Source: Conoideocrella luteorostrata
Taxonomy: Eukaryota; Ascomycota; Sordariomycetes; Hypocreales; Clavicipitaceae
Direction of reading: 5' to 3'
DNA: 64,000 bases
Assembly: GCA_032433595.1 (NCBI GenBank)
Contig: JASWJB010000184.1
Span: forward strand, 1-64,000
Part shown: piece after piece, positions 21,977 to 34,920 of the stretch
Layout of the letters: every line of letters begins with the position of its first letter
Position numbering within the stretch: position 1 is the first letter of the stretch
Notes under the pieces: model-generated
Seen by the model: only the letters and a program-made list of their open reading frames with translations
Told to the model about the DNA's origin: nothing
The model's database searches: none
Translations under genes and position numbers: made by a program

Positions 21977-23069
21977 GATGACAGATTTTGAAGTGCAAGA
22001 GATTGGTACAAGGTTGAATATTGAGGTATGAGCTGACTGCTAAGTTATGCTGGATGCTTGTAGAAGGAAAGCCGTCGTGATCGGGGGAGACGGCCCTTTT
22101 TATATTCGTACGGGCTCTTTTTCCCTGCGGTCAAAGCGAGGGCAGTCAGCGAGCCACATGGTCTCGCTCGTCACCAAAAGGACTCTTAGTATCCTTCCAG
22201 TCGCTTATGTGTACACATAAGTCTCCTCTCATTTCAACAAAGGTTGTGACCCTTGATAAGGAAATCTACATAACAACTGACTAACAGTGCGGAAGTAGAC
22301 TTAGAGGCATACTACAACATGTTTTAGCCTCTACGTAACCTTTGCGTGACTATTCCCTTGGTAAACATTATCGCCATAGCCGATTCCGGGTTCCTTTTGC
22401 CTTATTTAGCGCCTGAAATCAACGGTCGAGGCCATCACATCTGGTCTGGATATGACCTCAGCTTGCCATTTTTACGCCACTTGCGGGGTAGACGTTTCAC
22501 CTAACCAGCCTGCTTGTAGAATGATGTGTCGCCATATGCATTTTTCAGCTACTTGTCGAGAGGATAACGAAACGAGGCTGATCATAAGGCTTCTCGGCCA
22601 TACTTGTTGTCATTTTATCACATCATCGCAATATATGCACGCATGCATTGGTTCATTTCAGTGATAGGGGCGTTGTGGCTTGGGGCGCCTGTATGACTGC
22701 ATGCCGCTGCAGCCTTCAATCATATTTACTAGCTCTGATCTGGACCACACAGTGTGGACCGGGTTGCAGCATTGGCAAAAGATACCTGGGATCTGAGCAA
22801 GGAAAAGTGAGAAAAAAAAAAGAGAGATAAGGAAAGCTAAGGATCGAAGAGAGATACCGTGGTGAGCCCAGGTCGTTGGGTACACGTAGATGGTGGTCTT
22901 GATTAAGAATGCTTGGGGTTTTCATACAGCAGTTCCCACGCGGAATATGCATATATCTAGAAGACTTTCGCACAGGGTTCCATTATTCCCTCTTGCCTAG
23001 TAGACTTTTTCAAATCAAGAACACCAAAGACAAGAAACCAAGCCCAAATCTTTCCATTATCAAACCATC
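21977..23069. other. 1.1-kb divergent promoter region
   Basis: Separates the small gene (-) from the metalloprotease gene (+). No coding content was recognised. An AG-rich run lies near 22808. Confidence 0.4.
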
Positions 23070-24818
23070 ATGGCTGAACCAACCGTCAGCTTCCCCTACT
23101 GTTCGGCGGATGCCACCCTCGTGGATTACGACGAAATACCCGGCAGCAACCTCGTCTCGCAGGAAGGGGCTCCCAGTTTTCTGGCATCGAACAAGACTCT
23201 CTGGTGGCCCAAGGGGAAGAAGATCAAGGTCAGATTCCTCAACGGCTCTCCTACGGTGCAGCAGAAGGTCAAGTCCTACGCGGAGACCTGGGAGGAATAC
23301 GCCAACATTGACTTCCAATTCATTAAAGAAGGCGACGCGGATGTCAGGGTCGCCTTCAAATGGTACGTTTTCTTGGCCCAACGTACACTCTTGTGAATGG
23401 GGATTCTCACCCAGAGCAGGGTCAAACCAGGTGGTGAGGTCGATCTGGGCACATGGTCCCAAGTCGGCACGAACGCGAAGACAATGGTATTGAGTAAAGA
23501 CCAGCCTACCATGAACTTTGGCAATCTTGACGACAACAGTCGTGAGGAGGACTTCTGTCGCGATACCACGCACGAGTTTGGGCATGCCATCGGCTGTGTT
23601 CACGAACACCAGGCTTGGGCGATCCCTTGGGATGAACCGCGCGTCATCGCAGATTGCAAGAGGATGTACAAATGGTCCGAGAGCCAGACACGCGCGCAAA
23701 TCATCAAACCCGAGGTTGACCTCAACCGGCTCACCAAGTCCAACTTTGACAGCAACTCCATCATGTGCTACTACTATCCGAAGGAGTGGACCAAGGACCA
23801 CTCTTCGGCGCCGTTCAACGTGAAGCTTTCGGCCACGGACAAGAGCTTCATCGGCAAGATGTACCCGTTCCAGACGCGCAACAGCGGCGAGCTAAGCATC
23901 TACCCCGAGATACGGAATTGGAACCTGCCTGTCCCTCTCAATTCCAAGGAGATTACCTTCACCCCGCCCTACAACGTCGCCCCTCGCATGGCGATTGGCT
24001 TAAAGTCTCTTGACATTAGCAATACCGCCAACATTCGGGTCCGCGCAGCGGCTCAAACAATCACTGAGGATAAATTTTCTGTTAGTATGGACACTTGGGG
24101 CGATACGCAGCTCTTCAACGCGACTTCGACGTGGATAGAATTTGAGCGCACCAGCGATGCAGAATATGAAGGTGAGTATCACCCCCCACCCCCCAACAAC
24201 AAAAGAATCAGAGCATCTGGTGTACTAACGACACCACCTTTTGCAGTGGGCGAGTTCAATACGCTGGATACACGGGGTCTAGGTCAGCTCCAGACTCCGG
24301 ACAAGCAAGGCGTGCGCCGAGATACGGAGCACTTCGACTTCCCTGAGGGCAAGTACACCGAGCCACCCAATGTCCTCGTTTGGCTCAGTGCCATGGATAT
24401 GGATAAGACACACAACTGGCGAGTCCGAGCCAAGGCCACGACCGTCACCACTACCGGGTTCGATCTCGCCATTGAGACATGGGGCGACACCGTGCTCTAC
24501 AGTGCGACGGCGTCATGGGTCGCGTATCCAAAGAACAGCCAGGGAGCCACCGGCGGCAGGGTCAGCACCGAGGACTTGCGACAGTGGTTTCCCGCCGTTG
24601 CCAATAATTCGAAGAAGGTCAAGTTTCCCGCAAAGTTCTTTGACAAGGTGCCCAAGGTCTTCATCGCCATCAGCGCGCTGGATATGGACTCTTCGGTCAA
24701 CCTCCGGGTCAAGGTCTCTGCCGACAAGATCGACGCCTATGGATTTACGTGGCACGGCGATTCGTGGGCAGATAGCCAGCTGTACACGGTTAGCGCAGAC
24801 TGGGTAGCTTTCGGTTGA
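23070..24818 (+). CDS. Astacin-like zinc metalloprotease with three H-type lectin domains
   Basis: Three exons, 23070-23362, 23420-24171 and 24247-24818, with introns of 57 and 75 nt, encode 538 residues. The zinc site HEFGHAIGCVHEH (about 149-161) fits the metzincin pattern HExxHxxGxxH plus the extra Glu of astacins. A downstream SIMCYYY is the Met-turn with its usual Tyr. Three C-terminal beta domains follow, each with the signature of H-type lectins: about 205-275 (GLKSLDISNTANIRVRA, TWGDTQLF), 310-380 (WLSAMDMDK, TWGDTVLY) and 415-485 onward (AISALDMDSS, SWADSQLY). H-type lectins bind GalNAc. There is no signal peptide, so it is probably intracellular or released by another route. Acceptor choice for intron 1 (GAGCAG) keeps the Trp of AFKW; a site 4 nt upstream is possible. 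Confidence 0.88.
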
Positions 24819-25360
24819 CATCTTTTTGTATTTTGATTACTCAGTACACCGTACAGCTTTGGACTTAGTTTTAGCAGGGAATCATGTATTTTGTATCCAA
24901 GAGTAGAGCAGCGTACTGTATGTTCCCCACTGCCCCCGGATCAACCAATGCATAAGCTCCCTTGCAAGATTTAGCCAACGTTATATTGAATGACATAGGA
25001 AATAGTTCTATCTAGCCCAGCCTCGACGCGGGGTTCTCCGCTCCATCCTAGACCGTTATCGCCCAGTTGGGAATGAGATCATCCGGCTCGGAATAAGTGT
25101 GCCGTCAGCTATCAATCATTTTTCTCAAATAACGCATGAGATGACAAGCCACAAATTATGCCTCCTGAGACATGTAGGTCGAGACTGAATGTACATACTA
25201 GAACCCTTGCGTACCGACCTGAGTACCGCCTCAGCTTGCTGGGTCTGTCCCACTTAAACGAGCTTCTATGCCACTGCTGGTAGCCATGGAGTTATTAATG
25301 TAAGCATAGTCCTCCACTGAGATTCAATTGCACCATTCATTCACCCTCCTTTATTTGAAA
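24819..25360. other. Intergenic region
   Basis: Terminator of the metalloprotease gene and promoter of the esterase gene. GGCTCGGAATAAG near 25085 weakly resembles the inner pogo-like block but is too short to call. Confidence 0.35.
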
Positions 25361-27298
25361 ATGAAAAATAGCTTCATAGACACATTAGCAGCGATGCGTG
25401 CTCCCCATGTCAGGTCTCTCATCCATTTCGTTTTCTATCTGGTCAGCGCCCGTGACCTTCGGGTCGCCGCCAATGCCCAAGTACCAACTCTGAAGCTGCC
25501 CTGGGGAACCTACGAAGCACAACCATTCCCGGCCGACCCCAATGTAGGTGAAGGAAGAGTGCAGGATACCAGGTGCGCGTACACAGAAACTGACTTGATC
25601 CCAGATTTACCTCTTCGAGAACGTCCGCTTCGGTGCTAAACCCGTTCGGTTCAGTGCACCGCAGTCACCGTCATGGACTAACTCCTCCGTCCAGCCACCC
25701 TCAGATGGGCGCAACTGTATCCAAATCGACCCTTCGAAGCTCAAGCAGCCGCCCGGTGGTAGCAATCCAATTGATGATCCTGCTGATGCCAACGACAAGA
25801 CCAGCGAGGACTGCCTTTTTCTCGACCTCTACGTTCCCAAGCAGGTCCTAGACAAGCAAAATCCATCCCCAGCCCCCGTAGTTGTATGGATTTATGGAGG
25901 GGCTTTTGCCTTTGGAAGCAAGAACCAGCTGGGCCCTCTCTATAACGGACAGTCCATCATCGAAAAGAGCCTCTACCAGACCATCTTTGTCGCCGGCAAC
26001 TATCGGGTAGGTGCGTACGGCTGGTTGGCCGGCGACTACTTGCAAAAGGTCGGCCAGCCCAACGCCGGGCTGTACGACCAGGCCTTACTGTTCGACTGGG
26101 TGCAGCAGCACATTGACAAGGTCAATGGTGACAAAACAAGTGTGTCCGCATTTGGCGAGTCAGCAGGCGCGAGCTCCATCCTGCACCATCTCATCAGGGA
26201 GAATGGTCAGAGAGCTCCCGCATTTAACAGGATCGCGGTACAGAGCCCGGCGTTTGAATGGGCCTGGGACAACTCGCCGGGTGGAAAGCTGGATAGGGTC
26301 TACAAGTCCTTTTCAAGCCTCGCCGGTTGCGGAGAGACGTTTAACATTGAGTGTCTGAGATCATCTAAGAACCTTTCGTCCGCGAATCAGGTCTTGTTCA
26401 ATACTGTGAGACAGACGGGACTGTTCCCCGTTGGTCCAGCTGTTGATGGGAAGTGGGTGACGACATTGCCAACCATATCTTTCTCCAAGGGTATGTGATC
26501 TGCCAATACAATCATGGTGCTGGGAAAGAGAGACTAACGTGTGAAGCAGGTAGCTACTCAAAAAAGATAAGCTCCGCCATCATCTCTCATACCCTGAATG
26601 AGGCGCATTCGTTCACCCCAGAAGGAATCACATCCGAAGAAAAGTTCAACGCCTTCCTCGCTATCTTCCTTCCAGGGGACAAGCTCACGGCTCAGCGACA
26701 GAAGATACACCACCAGTATGACTGCAAGACAAAGTATAATGGTGACTACACAAGGTGCATCGCGACAGTAATCCGTGATGCCTCCTTCACATGCAATACT
26801 CGGGATCTCTTTTCAGCCTACACCGACAAATCGTATATGATGAGGTACGGCTTCCCTCTAGCCGACTATGCCTATCATGCCAGTGACCTCATTGCCCTAT
26901 TCTCCAACACGGCCAAGGAGGCTCTAGACCTCTTGGAGAAGAACGGCCTGGAGCCATGGCTGGCGAAGTTGTATGCTGACATGCTCGTGGGCAACAACAT
27001 CTCCGTAGCATTCCAGACCTACTTTGCATCATTTGCTCTATCGGGAAACCCGAACAAACTGCCCTTCCCATCGGTCCCTAAGGGTCCAGTCCCAGAGTGG
27101 CCAATCGCGGATGGCTCTGGAGACGAAATCACCAAAGTTCTCCAGGTCCAGGGGCCCAGTGGCCAGAAACCGTTCGAGTTCCAACCCGATGATCAAAACT
27201 CCAAGACCGTGTGTTCTTTCTGGACGACCCTGGCGTTGGAGATTGTGTCTGCTCGAGATTTGGAGGATAAAGACTCTACTGCATACGGTGAGCTCTGA
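25361..27298 (+). CDS. Secreted type-B carboxylesterase/lipase
   Basis: Three exons, 25361-25543, 25605-26490 and 26550-27298, with introns of 61 and 59 nt, encode about 605 residues. The N terminus has a hydrophobic stretch (HVRSLIHFVFYLVSA), a late signal sequence or anchor; an internal ATG at 25394 would give a more typical signal peptide. Markers of the carboxylesterase family in order: EDCLFLDLYVP, the oxyanion strand VVVWIYGGAFAFGS, GNYRVGAYGWL, the nucleophile elbow FGESAGASS with Ser247, and a late His in YAYHASDLIALF. The length is normal for the family. Such enzymes hydrolyse a wide range of esters; the substrate cannot be inferred. Confidence 0.9.
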
Positions 27299-28376
27299 AG
27301 TACGGAATGGCGATAAGTTGGGGCACCAATACAGAATTAATTGCGACATATAACAAACCAAAGTTTTCTAAACTACGGAGAAAAATCTCCAAATCTAGGG
27401 TGAAAGTTGGATGGGCTTGTTTATAGTTCCCCCCCTACCCCCCTGTTCCAAACAATCCCACCGGCTATTGGCTAAAAACGTAGACCGGATCCCTCGGTAC
27501 ACTTACGTGGTGTAATGTAAGTATCTATTGTACCCTTTTTTTTTTCTTCTTTTTTTCGTTTCGATTGTCCCGTATGGCCTTATCTTATAGTAGAAAAAAA
27601 CACGTTAGATGCTAGTAATACTCTGCCGGAAACTTGATTAACAGTTTCAATGTAATAATTTACGGATTTGTGTTGTGCGGCAGCGTACGGTGGCGTGAGT
27701 TATACTGTGGCGTCAGTAGAGCCGCAGGATGAACAGCACGACATCACGGTTAACATTACGGCGGCACGATGAACGGCAACAATGAACAGCAAAATGGAAC
27801 AGCAATCATGAACAGCAAGGACAGAAGAAATACAACATGCATCTTGGCAGCGGAATAAAGGTAAACAAAAAGATTTTATTAGAAGAAGGAAAGAGTGAGC
27901 CCTTGCGATTGAGTCCAAAGTACATAAATCCTTTCGGTTGCTGAGACAGACGCTGTTCTTTTATATATAAAAATCTGGGATGCTCTGCCAGCCATAACAT
28001 TTCAAGTATGTTGAGTTGTTCCCACTGCATGTCGTACAAGTTGGCGTAAATTATAAATCATAACTGCGGTTGGATTTATGGCAAAGTCAATACATATCGC
28101 ATGATACAACGTTCGACGAATACCACGTGGCTAACTGGCACTGCACATGGCTTCGGTGGGCCACAGTCTTCTCGCTGATATATATTACTGGGCAGGGGTC
28201 ACGAAATGCAAACAATCTACTCCGTAGTCCTCTTTCTCTTTCTCTCCACTATTGTGTATTACGCCGCGTAATATAATACATTTTAATGTGCTGCTGGGTC
28301 CTGTAGTACATCCGGTATAACTGGCCGCGCGGACCGAGCTCCTAATGATGGCCACCGCAGAAGCCCCGGAGCTCCA
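27299..28376. other. 1.1-kb intergenic region with a degenerate short repeat
   Basis: No gene was recognised. At 27726-27822 the motif ATGAACAGCA or ATGAACGGCA recurs about five times at irregular spacing. T-runs lie near 27540 and a TACTCCGTAG motif near 28221. Confidence 0.4.
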
Positions 28377-28912
28377 TCACGTAGAATATGGCGCGGCGCG
28401 ATATTGTCTGTCCTCTCCCCTCATCATCTTTTTATTAATGACCGACATATACACATATCGTGCACCGACAATTTGTGGCTGATGTTGTGCCACTGCTATG
28501 AGGCGCGTGTAACCATCCACGCGACAGCCGTGGGCAACTATGACACCAGATAGTAAATAGCTTAACTTAGACAGAATCACACCGGAATCTAGGCTCAGGC
28601 CCATTCCTAAAAGAACCATCTTGCAAAAGACGTCAGGCGCATCGAGCGCAGCTTGTTGTGCGACGTATCCAGCATTGCCAAATCCCAGGACATTGGCATA
28701 TGGGTGTTGCCGGGTTGCAAGGGCATCAGCCGGTTGAGCACAGTCAGAAGGCTGACAGCAACGCCCCGGATGCTGGGGGTGGCGGTGCCGCTGCTATGGC
28801 CGATGCCGGCACAGTCGTACGGGATAAGTTAGCGACCGGCAGAAGTGAGGTTGTTGATTAGTTTCGGGTCCCAAGTGTCGATTGTGGCGCGGGCGTGGTT
28901 GAGCATAAGAGG
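28377..28912 (-). pseudogene. Alpha/beta hydrolase relic
   Basis: The minus strand reads LMLNHARATIDTWDPKLINNLTSAGR, a TAA stop near 28828, then LIPYDCAGIGHSSGTATPSIRG. After a frameshift around 28690 it continues GFGNAGYVAQQAALDAPDVFCKMVLLGMGLS. This is the order of an alpha/beta hydrolase: the oxyanion strand area, the Y-D-x-x-G-x-G-x-S loop, and the nucleophile elbow. At the elbow the usual GFSxGG has become GFGNAG, so the catalytic Ser is gone. The C-terminal half decays into unrelated sequence. Clearly non-functional. Confidence 0.65.
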
Positions 28913-29300
28913 GGGCAGATTTGGAGGACGCATTGCGGTTGCCGATCAGACGGTAGGCATGGACCTATTTCGGCAGAAAATTACGTCTCTTTAGGTGACC
29001 TATGTGACACATACACACACACCGATGCCGACCAGGTCCGAAGAGACTTCTTTGCAGTTGGGTTACAAGAACAGCAAGAGCTTGCTGGATTCACAATCCC
29101 GCTTATATGCGCAAATGTCCGCAATAGCCGACGATTTGCTCGCTTACAAATCTTGTCATACGTCCCATCGACCCGCCACAGGCGTCGAAAGCCAGCGCGA
29201 ATATCATACTACTACGAAGTAAAGTCTCCTCCCTGCAAGATAGACCAATGACATGCGGTCGGCGTAGCCTTTTCGTCATCTGTTTTTTTTGTCGCAGGGC
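28913..29300. other. Promoter region of the Zn2Cys6 regulator
   Basis: No gene was recognised. A T-run followed by GTCGCAG just before the ATG at 29301 looks like an intron acceptor, so a short 5' non-coding exon is possible. Confidence 0.35.
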
Positions 29301-31284
29301 ATGGCATCGAGGTCAGGGACCACGACTATAGCGAAAGCCTCGTGCTTCCACTGCCGTCATAGCAAGCGCCGCTGCGATAGGACGCTGCCTACTTGCCAGG
29401 TATGCTACCACCGGGGCGTTGAATGCCGTTACCCCCGCCGGCGTGGCCAAAGGTCCGCCTCGCCGCAAGACATCTCCAGCATTCACCACGAGGCTACGAC
29501 CGCGAGCGGCGCTCCCACCAACATCCAGAGAACCGGCTCCCTGGCCAGTCCTTTCAAAGTTGATCAGGCTGGACAGACGAACCCAACGGGTCCGTCAGCA
29601 GCATTCGCCACCACAACAGCCATCCGTTTCTTAGCGCCTGACGTGTTCAGCGAGCTTCGTCTCCAGATTCCCCGGCTTGAATGGGACGCTCCCGCCGACA
29701 TAGCCTCCCGTCTGGGTGACCGGCAGCAGATACAAGACGTGACTGTGGCGTTCCTCCGGCTGACTCGATCCTGGATGCCCGTCATCAATGGGAAACGCCA
29801 CCTAGCAGCAGTCTTGAGCCCGCTAGCCCCTTTGCGCCGCCCACGGGCCTTGCTGGCCCTGTGCATGAAGCTGTGCTGCTTATCGGTCGACGATAGAAGT
29901 CGCCAAGACAGAAGGTACCCATTGTATTTGCTCGTGAAACAATTTTATGCGGAGGTGGAAAGTGCGGAGGAGCCTTGTCTCGAGGTGATGCAGGCAGCTC
30001 TATGCATCGCGGTGTTTGAAATGGGAGATGCCATTTACCCAGCTGCTTACTTTACTGTCGGAGCACTGATACGATATGGTATTGCCATGGGCATGAACAA
30101 GATCAATCTCGAAAGAACGGGCGTTGTCGCTGGAGCGACCGCAGGTGCGTCGTGGATGGATATCGAGGAGATGCGGAGGGTATGGTGGGGAGCCTTGATT
30201 TTGGACCGGTGCGTTTACCGCAGGTGACATACACAGCGGCATAGGTGTCGCTTCCCCGTTGCATGATATCAATGCGCTGACGGACTGACCTCTTTCTTCC
30301 CACCGTACAGGCTGCTCAGCGTTTCACATCCCTCCATGAGCTTGACGAGCGCCGATCCAGCTTTCGAAGATTTTCTACCTGTTGACGATGAGTCCTTCTA
30401 TGACGCCGTAAGTCCGTCATTCCTATCGCCAGTTTTCGATGTTGTTTTGCCTAAATCTTACCTGACTCGACAATCCACAACTTAGACATCCACGGCAGAG
30501 AACGCGACGAGAATATCTGAGGCGTTCGGCTTCAAAACGGGATCCTTTGCACGGTTGTGCCAGGCGACATATCTGATCAGCAAGGTACTTGCACTCACTC
30601 GCCAGCCTTCTCATGGTGTCGGAAATTCAGCACTGAGTGATGCAGCGCAGCTCTGTCGCACGCTTGAGGCACTGGTCCGCGCCAATGAGCTCGAGGTCAC
30701 AGCCCGTAAACTGGCGTTTTGCAGTCAAAGCACCGTCTCGTACATGTAAGTCAAACCAATCCGCACTTCGACCCAGTGAGAAATTCCCTTAGCCCCTCAG
30801 CTAGTGTAGCCAGAGCGGTAATACTAACATTTGACAGCGGCGTTTTGCTGCTGCAGGAGCATCATTGGGAGGAGGAAAAACTTAATTCGACTCCAGGGAC
30901 GAAGCAGAACACCTTCACCGAGACTGATTCCGCTCTGGAGACTCTCGATCGCATCTCGATGACATTACGGAAAGCCGGGCACGACGGCCAACAAAGTCTT
31001 CAAGGCGGCAACTGCACCCTGTTCCTTGTCAACCTGGTATATCGAGCTTTACTGGTACTGATGACAATCGGACGAGGCCAAGATGCAACGGTGATCCAAA
31101 ATAAGAAGGAATCGCTTACCTGGCTACTGTCGCACACGCGCCGTCGTTGGCCAATCGCTGGTAGGTGTCTAACCCTGGCCCTTCACGCATAATGACTAAT
31201 CCTGAAACCCCTGAGAAAGGTGTCTACGAGAGCATTTTAGCAGCCAAGGAGACTATGGCCGTAGCAGGAGCCGTAACAGGGTAG
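29301..31284 (+). CDS. Zn2Cys6 transcription factor
   Basis: Five exons, 29301-30208, 30311-30407, 30486-30745, 30838-31160 and 31220-31284, encode 550 residues. The binuclear zinc cluster is at residues 15-42 (CFHCRHSKRRC, then CQVC and EC), with a basic PRRRGQR tail. The middle region has the fungal transcription factor fold: RSWMPVINGKRHL, PRALLALCMKLC, YPLYLLVKQF, RYGIAMGMNKI and RRVWWGALILDR. RRVWW is a common conserved helix of this family. It is a nuclear regulator; the target is unknown. It lies next to the hydrolase relic, so it might be an orphan regulator of a lost cluster. The last exon is short (MAVAGAVTG end) but frames join exactly. Confidence 0.88.
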
Positions 31285-32875
31285 AACTGACCGCCTAAGG
31301 GTCAGGCCGACTCTATCTTGTATTGCTCGCTGTCTGCGCCTGAGCGGAACGATTCTGTAGGGAGCAGTTGGAGAGGCTCAAATTCATGTGCTATGATGGG
31401 AAGAGCTGTGTTACAGTGATGGAATTCTTCGTTTGACGGCCCCGTCCAAATCACCCTATTTATACCCCTTCAATCCGAGACGCCCTTGTCTCGGACTCCT
31501 GAATCAGGCCCAGAGGCCACGTACTCCCTCTCGCACCGCCAGTGTAATCCACACATATCTACACACACACCCGTGTTATCCGACAGATTCATAAGGGCCG
31601 TTCGTGTTGCAAGAGAGGCGTGTAAGAGATGGCAGGGAGAACAGTATCTCTCAGATTGCGCCTGTCTAGAGTCGTAGCGGGTGGTTTGATCCTGCAATCG
31701 ACGAAATGTCTTTCACGCTGACTCGATAGGTCATGGTCACTTACAAGGTTGTGAGGCTACAGCTCAGACAGTCTCGGGGTGTTACTTATGATGACGTTGA
31801 TGAAAGAATTGATGGCGAAGCTGACCGACGCCCAAGCTAGATTACTCGTTAAATTAGCCTAAAAAAAAGGACAATTCCGCTGACTCTGGCCGACCATAGA
31901 CGCTTACCTGTGACAGCTGTAATAAGGCGTCGGGCGTGTAGTGATCATACATGGTCAACACACAATGCGTACGGGAATGCGTTGGCCCCCCGAGAATGGT
32001 CTACAATAGTTGATGTCAAAGACTAGGATGGCAAGGCATTCGAGACGCCTGACGAATGCTTGGACTCTCGCAACCCTGAGCCGCCAAAGCTATCGCTGAC
32101 ACCCGAGATCAAACAGGCCCGAGAAAAGAATGACGGTGAAAACACTGTCTGGACATTATGTGAGAGAGTTTGCTCGGACCTGTACAGCAATAAGATCGAC
32201 CGAAGAAACTGCAAAAAATGTTAGATGCCGATGCATCACCAACGAAAAGGCGTTATGGGTCGCACACTAATATGACAGCTAGGGCAGAAGAGATCCCGCG
32301 ATATTTGGAGAAGGGTAGGCGAAGGATTACTACGATGCCTCGAAGGACAAGCCGGGCGTTGAAGACGGACCAGTGCTTGTGATGTTTTGAGGGTGGAATT
32401 GGGGTAGGTGGTTTCAAGCTGTGAATCCTGCCGACTTTCTTGTCGGGTTTCACATGCGTAAAAGAAGACGCAAAAAGAATTCACAAGTAGCTTTACATTA
32501 ATCCCTGGTTCTATAACTCGAATATGACTACTCAAAATCCTGAGTATCATTGCATGTCGTGGACTTGATGCTTGAGCAATGTGCAGAGAGACCGGCATAC
32601 TTCTGGAAGGGTCCAGTTGTGTAGGCTGTAATTTCGGAAGTACGCTCCGGTGCGCAGAAGTAAATTGAGAGTTGATGTGACCTATAGCTCCCCACGACAG
32701 GGTGACTTGTTTACTACAGTCTTTTCTCCGTTTAAAGGATACATGAGCGAGCAGGAACCAAAGCAGAAGGGCAACAACAAGAAACCAAGACCCGAAGAGA
32801 GAGGCAAGGAAAAGACTAATAAAACGCCCAGAGAGAATGTGAACACAAAAATAACATGCTCTAATTGCTACTCAA
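31285..32875. other. 1.6-kb stretch without a recognised gene
   Basis: Only short open frames without domains. The segment 32236-32600 is open on the minus strand but has no family resemblance. Confidence 0.4.
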
Positions 32876-34920
32876 TTATCGTATATTGTAGCCTTTGACA
32901 CAGAAAGTGGATCGAGAGCGACTTCTCAGATCCGCAATGTCCTCCTCTTGTACAGTGTCCCTCTCATCTGTTACCTCTTCCTTTCTATGCTCGAGCTTCA
33001 TAAAATCATATCTGAACCAGCAATACAAAACCCCACTCATTTGGCAACAAGTCCATTTTGCATTCTCGTGAACATGAATGAGATCCTCGGCGCATTCAAT
33101 CTTGACACCAACACCACTCTGTTGGACGAAACAGAGACGTGCCGGCCATTTGTATACTTTGAACCCATCAACACCGAGCTTGCATTCTCCAAGAGCCAGT
33201 TGACCCCCTTTTTGGTATTGTATGATAAGCCCTCTACATAACTGTGTTCCAGAAGCATAGTAGGCCGTGATTAGAGAGGCATGTTCGAGCGAAGCCAACG
33301 AGATGCACGTCCTTCCTAGTATCATCTGGCTGGGAATGGATAAATTTGGGGCAGTGGTGTTAATTAATGTTTGCTCCGGGGAAAAGGCGCCGACGAAATC
33401 GATTGGAAGAGTATCATCTTTTCTGTATATAAGTGTTTGAGGGTTTAAGAGTGATACGAAATCTTGAGGCTGTTCTTCGTGAGATCCGGCGAGAACTTCA
33501 ATGCCCGAGTCGAACCGAATCTGCTCGCTGTTAGATCCTGTTAAAAAAATCACGCGAGCATGTCCAAACGTTACCAATACATGCTGATGTTTCCTGAAGA
33601 CTCCTGGTTGGTTCGGCAGTCTTGTGAACCCAAGTTCTTCTACTTGACCTTGGATAGGCACATATACCCAAGTAACCGTTTCTTGTCTATGAAGTGGAAG
33701 GCTCATGAAAGTCCTGTGGGCATAAGGTTGGGCCTTTGTATGAACGTGAATAGCATATATAGAAGCGAGGGTTACAAAAAATGTCATCCCAGTGCAGATA
33801 GACAAGTCTACTGTGCGTAGATGCCACGACCGGAGATCGTCGCGTTGGGCGGTAATGTCACGGTCGAGAATGCTGCGAGACAGAGGTGGGGGGCAAGGAG
33901 TATCCCAAATGTGAAATGCCCCCGTTACGCCCTGCAATCGGGCCATACCAAACTATAATAAGCAGTCAGATCAGTGATGTGCGCATGAGAAATTTGTAGA
34001 TGGAAGTACTAACCCGGAAATCCACGGACACTCCCTTGAACCGGTTTGCTGCTTCAACAATGTAGCACATGTGGTCAGGCCGACGGGCTTTTTCCAGTCT
34101 TTCCAGTCTTTCAATGCCTGCCAGGCCACGGAGGTCACACCATAAGCGAACAATAGGCTCGCTAGAGGTGTCTCCGATCAAAGGAGCGTCACCAAGGGCC
34201 CAAGCTTTGATGTCAACAAGGGGGACCGTTTGCGCCTGGTGATGGCTCTTCTCCAGCAACGCCCACATTTGACGACCCAGACTCAAAACGCTGCAATGCC
34301 ACGAGTCATTACATAAGTCCTGGATAATTAACAAGATTTCCCCTGGTAGCTTTTGCAGTCGCCTTGCTTAAACACGCAATTCTCGAACGTCGGTGTTAAA
34401 ATCTTTGGGTACCTCCTCCAAATTGCCCAAGTCCTTGACAATGGTGTCGACATCAGAGACGAAGATATAATCTTTAGGCTGAATATTCAGGTATGGGTCA
34501 CCCTGCCAAGGATTCTTCCATGTTGCTGCCACCCACAGAAGGCAACACTTGTCTTGGGTGCTAATTTTCGTCGGATGACTGCCGAGACTTAACATATGGC
34601 GCAGAAACAGTTCTACACAGCTCGTATGTATTGTGCAAGTCTCCTCTGAATGGGGGCATGCATAACAGTCAGGTATTCGACATAGTCCATCATCACCAAA
34701 ACCCAAACATAAACCAACACATGGGAAATGAAACACTCCATATCTGACGAGCTTGACTGGCCAGGACTAGTCCTCGTTGATGACTGAAACGGAGAATTAC
34801 ATTGTCAGCGAAAAATATAGGCCAGCTGCAGATTTGCACGCGCCTACATGTGTAAAACTGGTCTCTCTCAGAAAACGGAAAGCCACACAAGCCGCAACGG
34901 GAGTGTACGTAAAGGTGCAT
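32876..34920 (-). CDS. Fungal-specific protein, cysteine-rich N terminus, unknown function
   Basis: Four exons, 34920-34848, 34756-34413, 34349-34014 and 33952-32876, encode about 609 residues. The N terminus RCGLCGFPFSERDQF is a CxxC knuckle typical of a large Aspergillus/Penicillium family of F-box-like hypothetical proteins. CYACPHSEETCTIHTSCVELF follows, then LLWVAATWKNPWQGDPYLNI, LPGEILLIIQDLC (F-box-like), RLWCDLRGLAGIERLERL and MARLQGVTGAFHIWDTP. The C-terminal 350 residues are mainly beta-type. The second intron (34412-34350, 63 nt) removes an in-frame TAA that would otherwise split the gene. The first exon is less certain because several acceptors are possible. Function unknown; substrate-adaptor roles for this family are speculation. 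Confidence 0.7.

Noticed and set aside
22909..23801. Long overlapping open frames on both strands over the metalloprotease gene
   Set aside because: Shadows of the GC-rich coding exons; only the called frame carries the zinc site and lectin motifs.
34368..34736. Reading the TAA near 34366 as a nonsense mutation splitting the fungal-specific gene
   Set aside because: A 63-nt intron with a good GTACCC donor and AAAAG acceptor removes the stop and restores the conserved LPGEILLIIQDL block.
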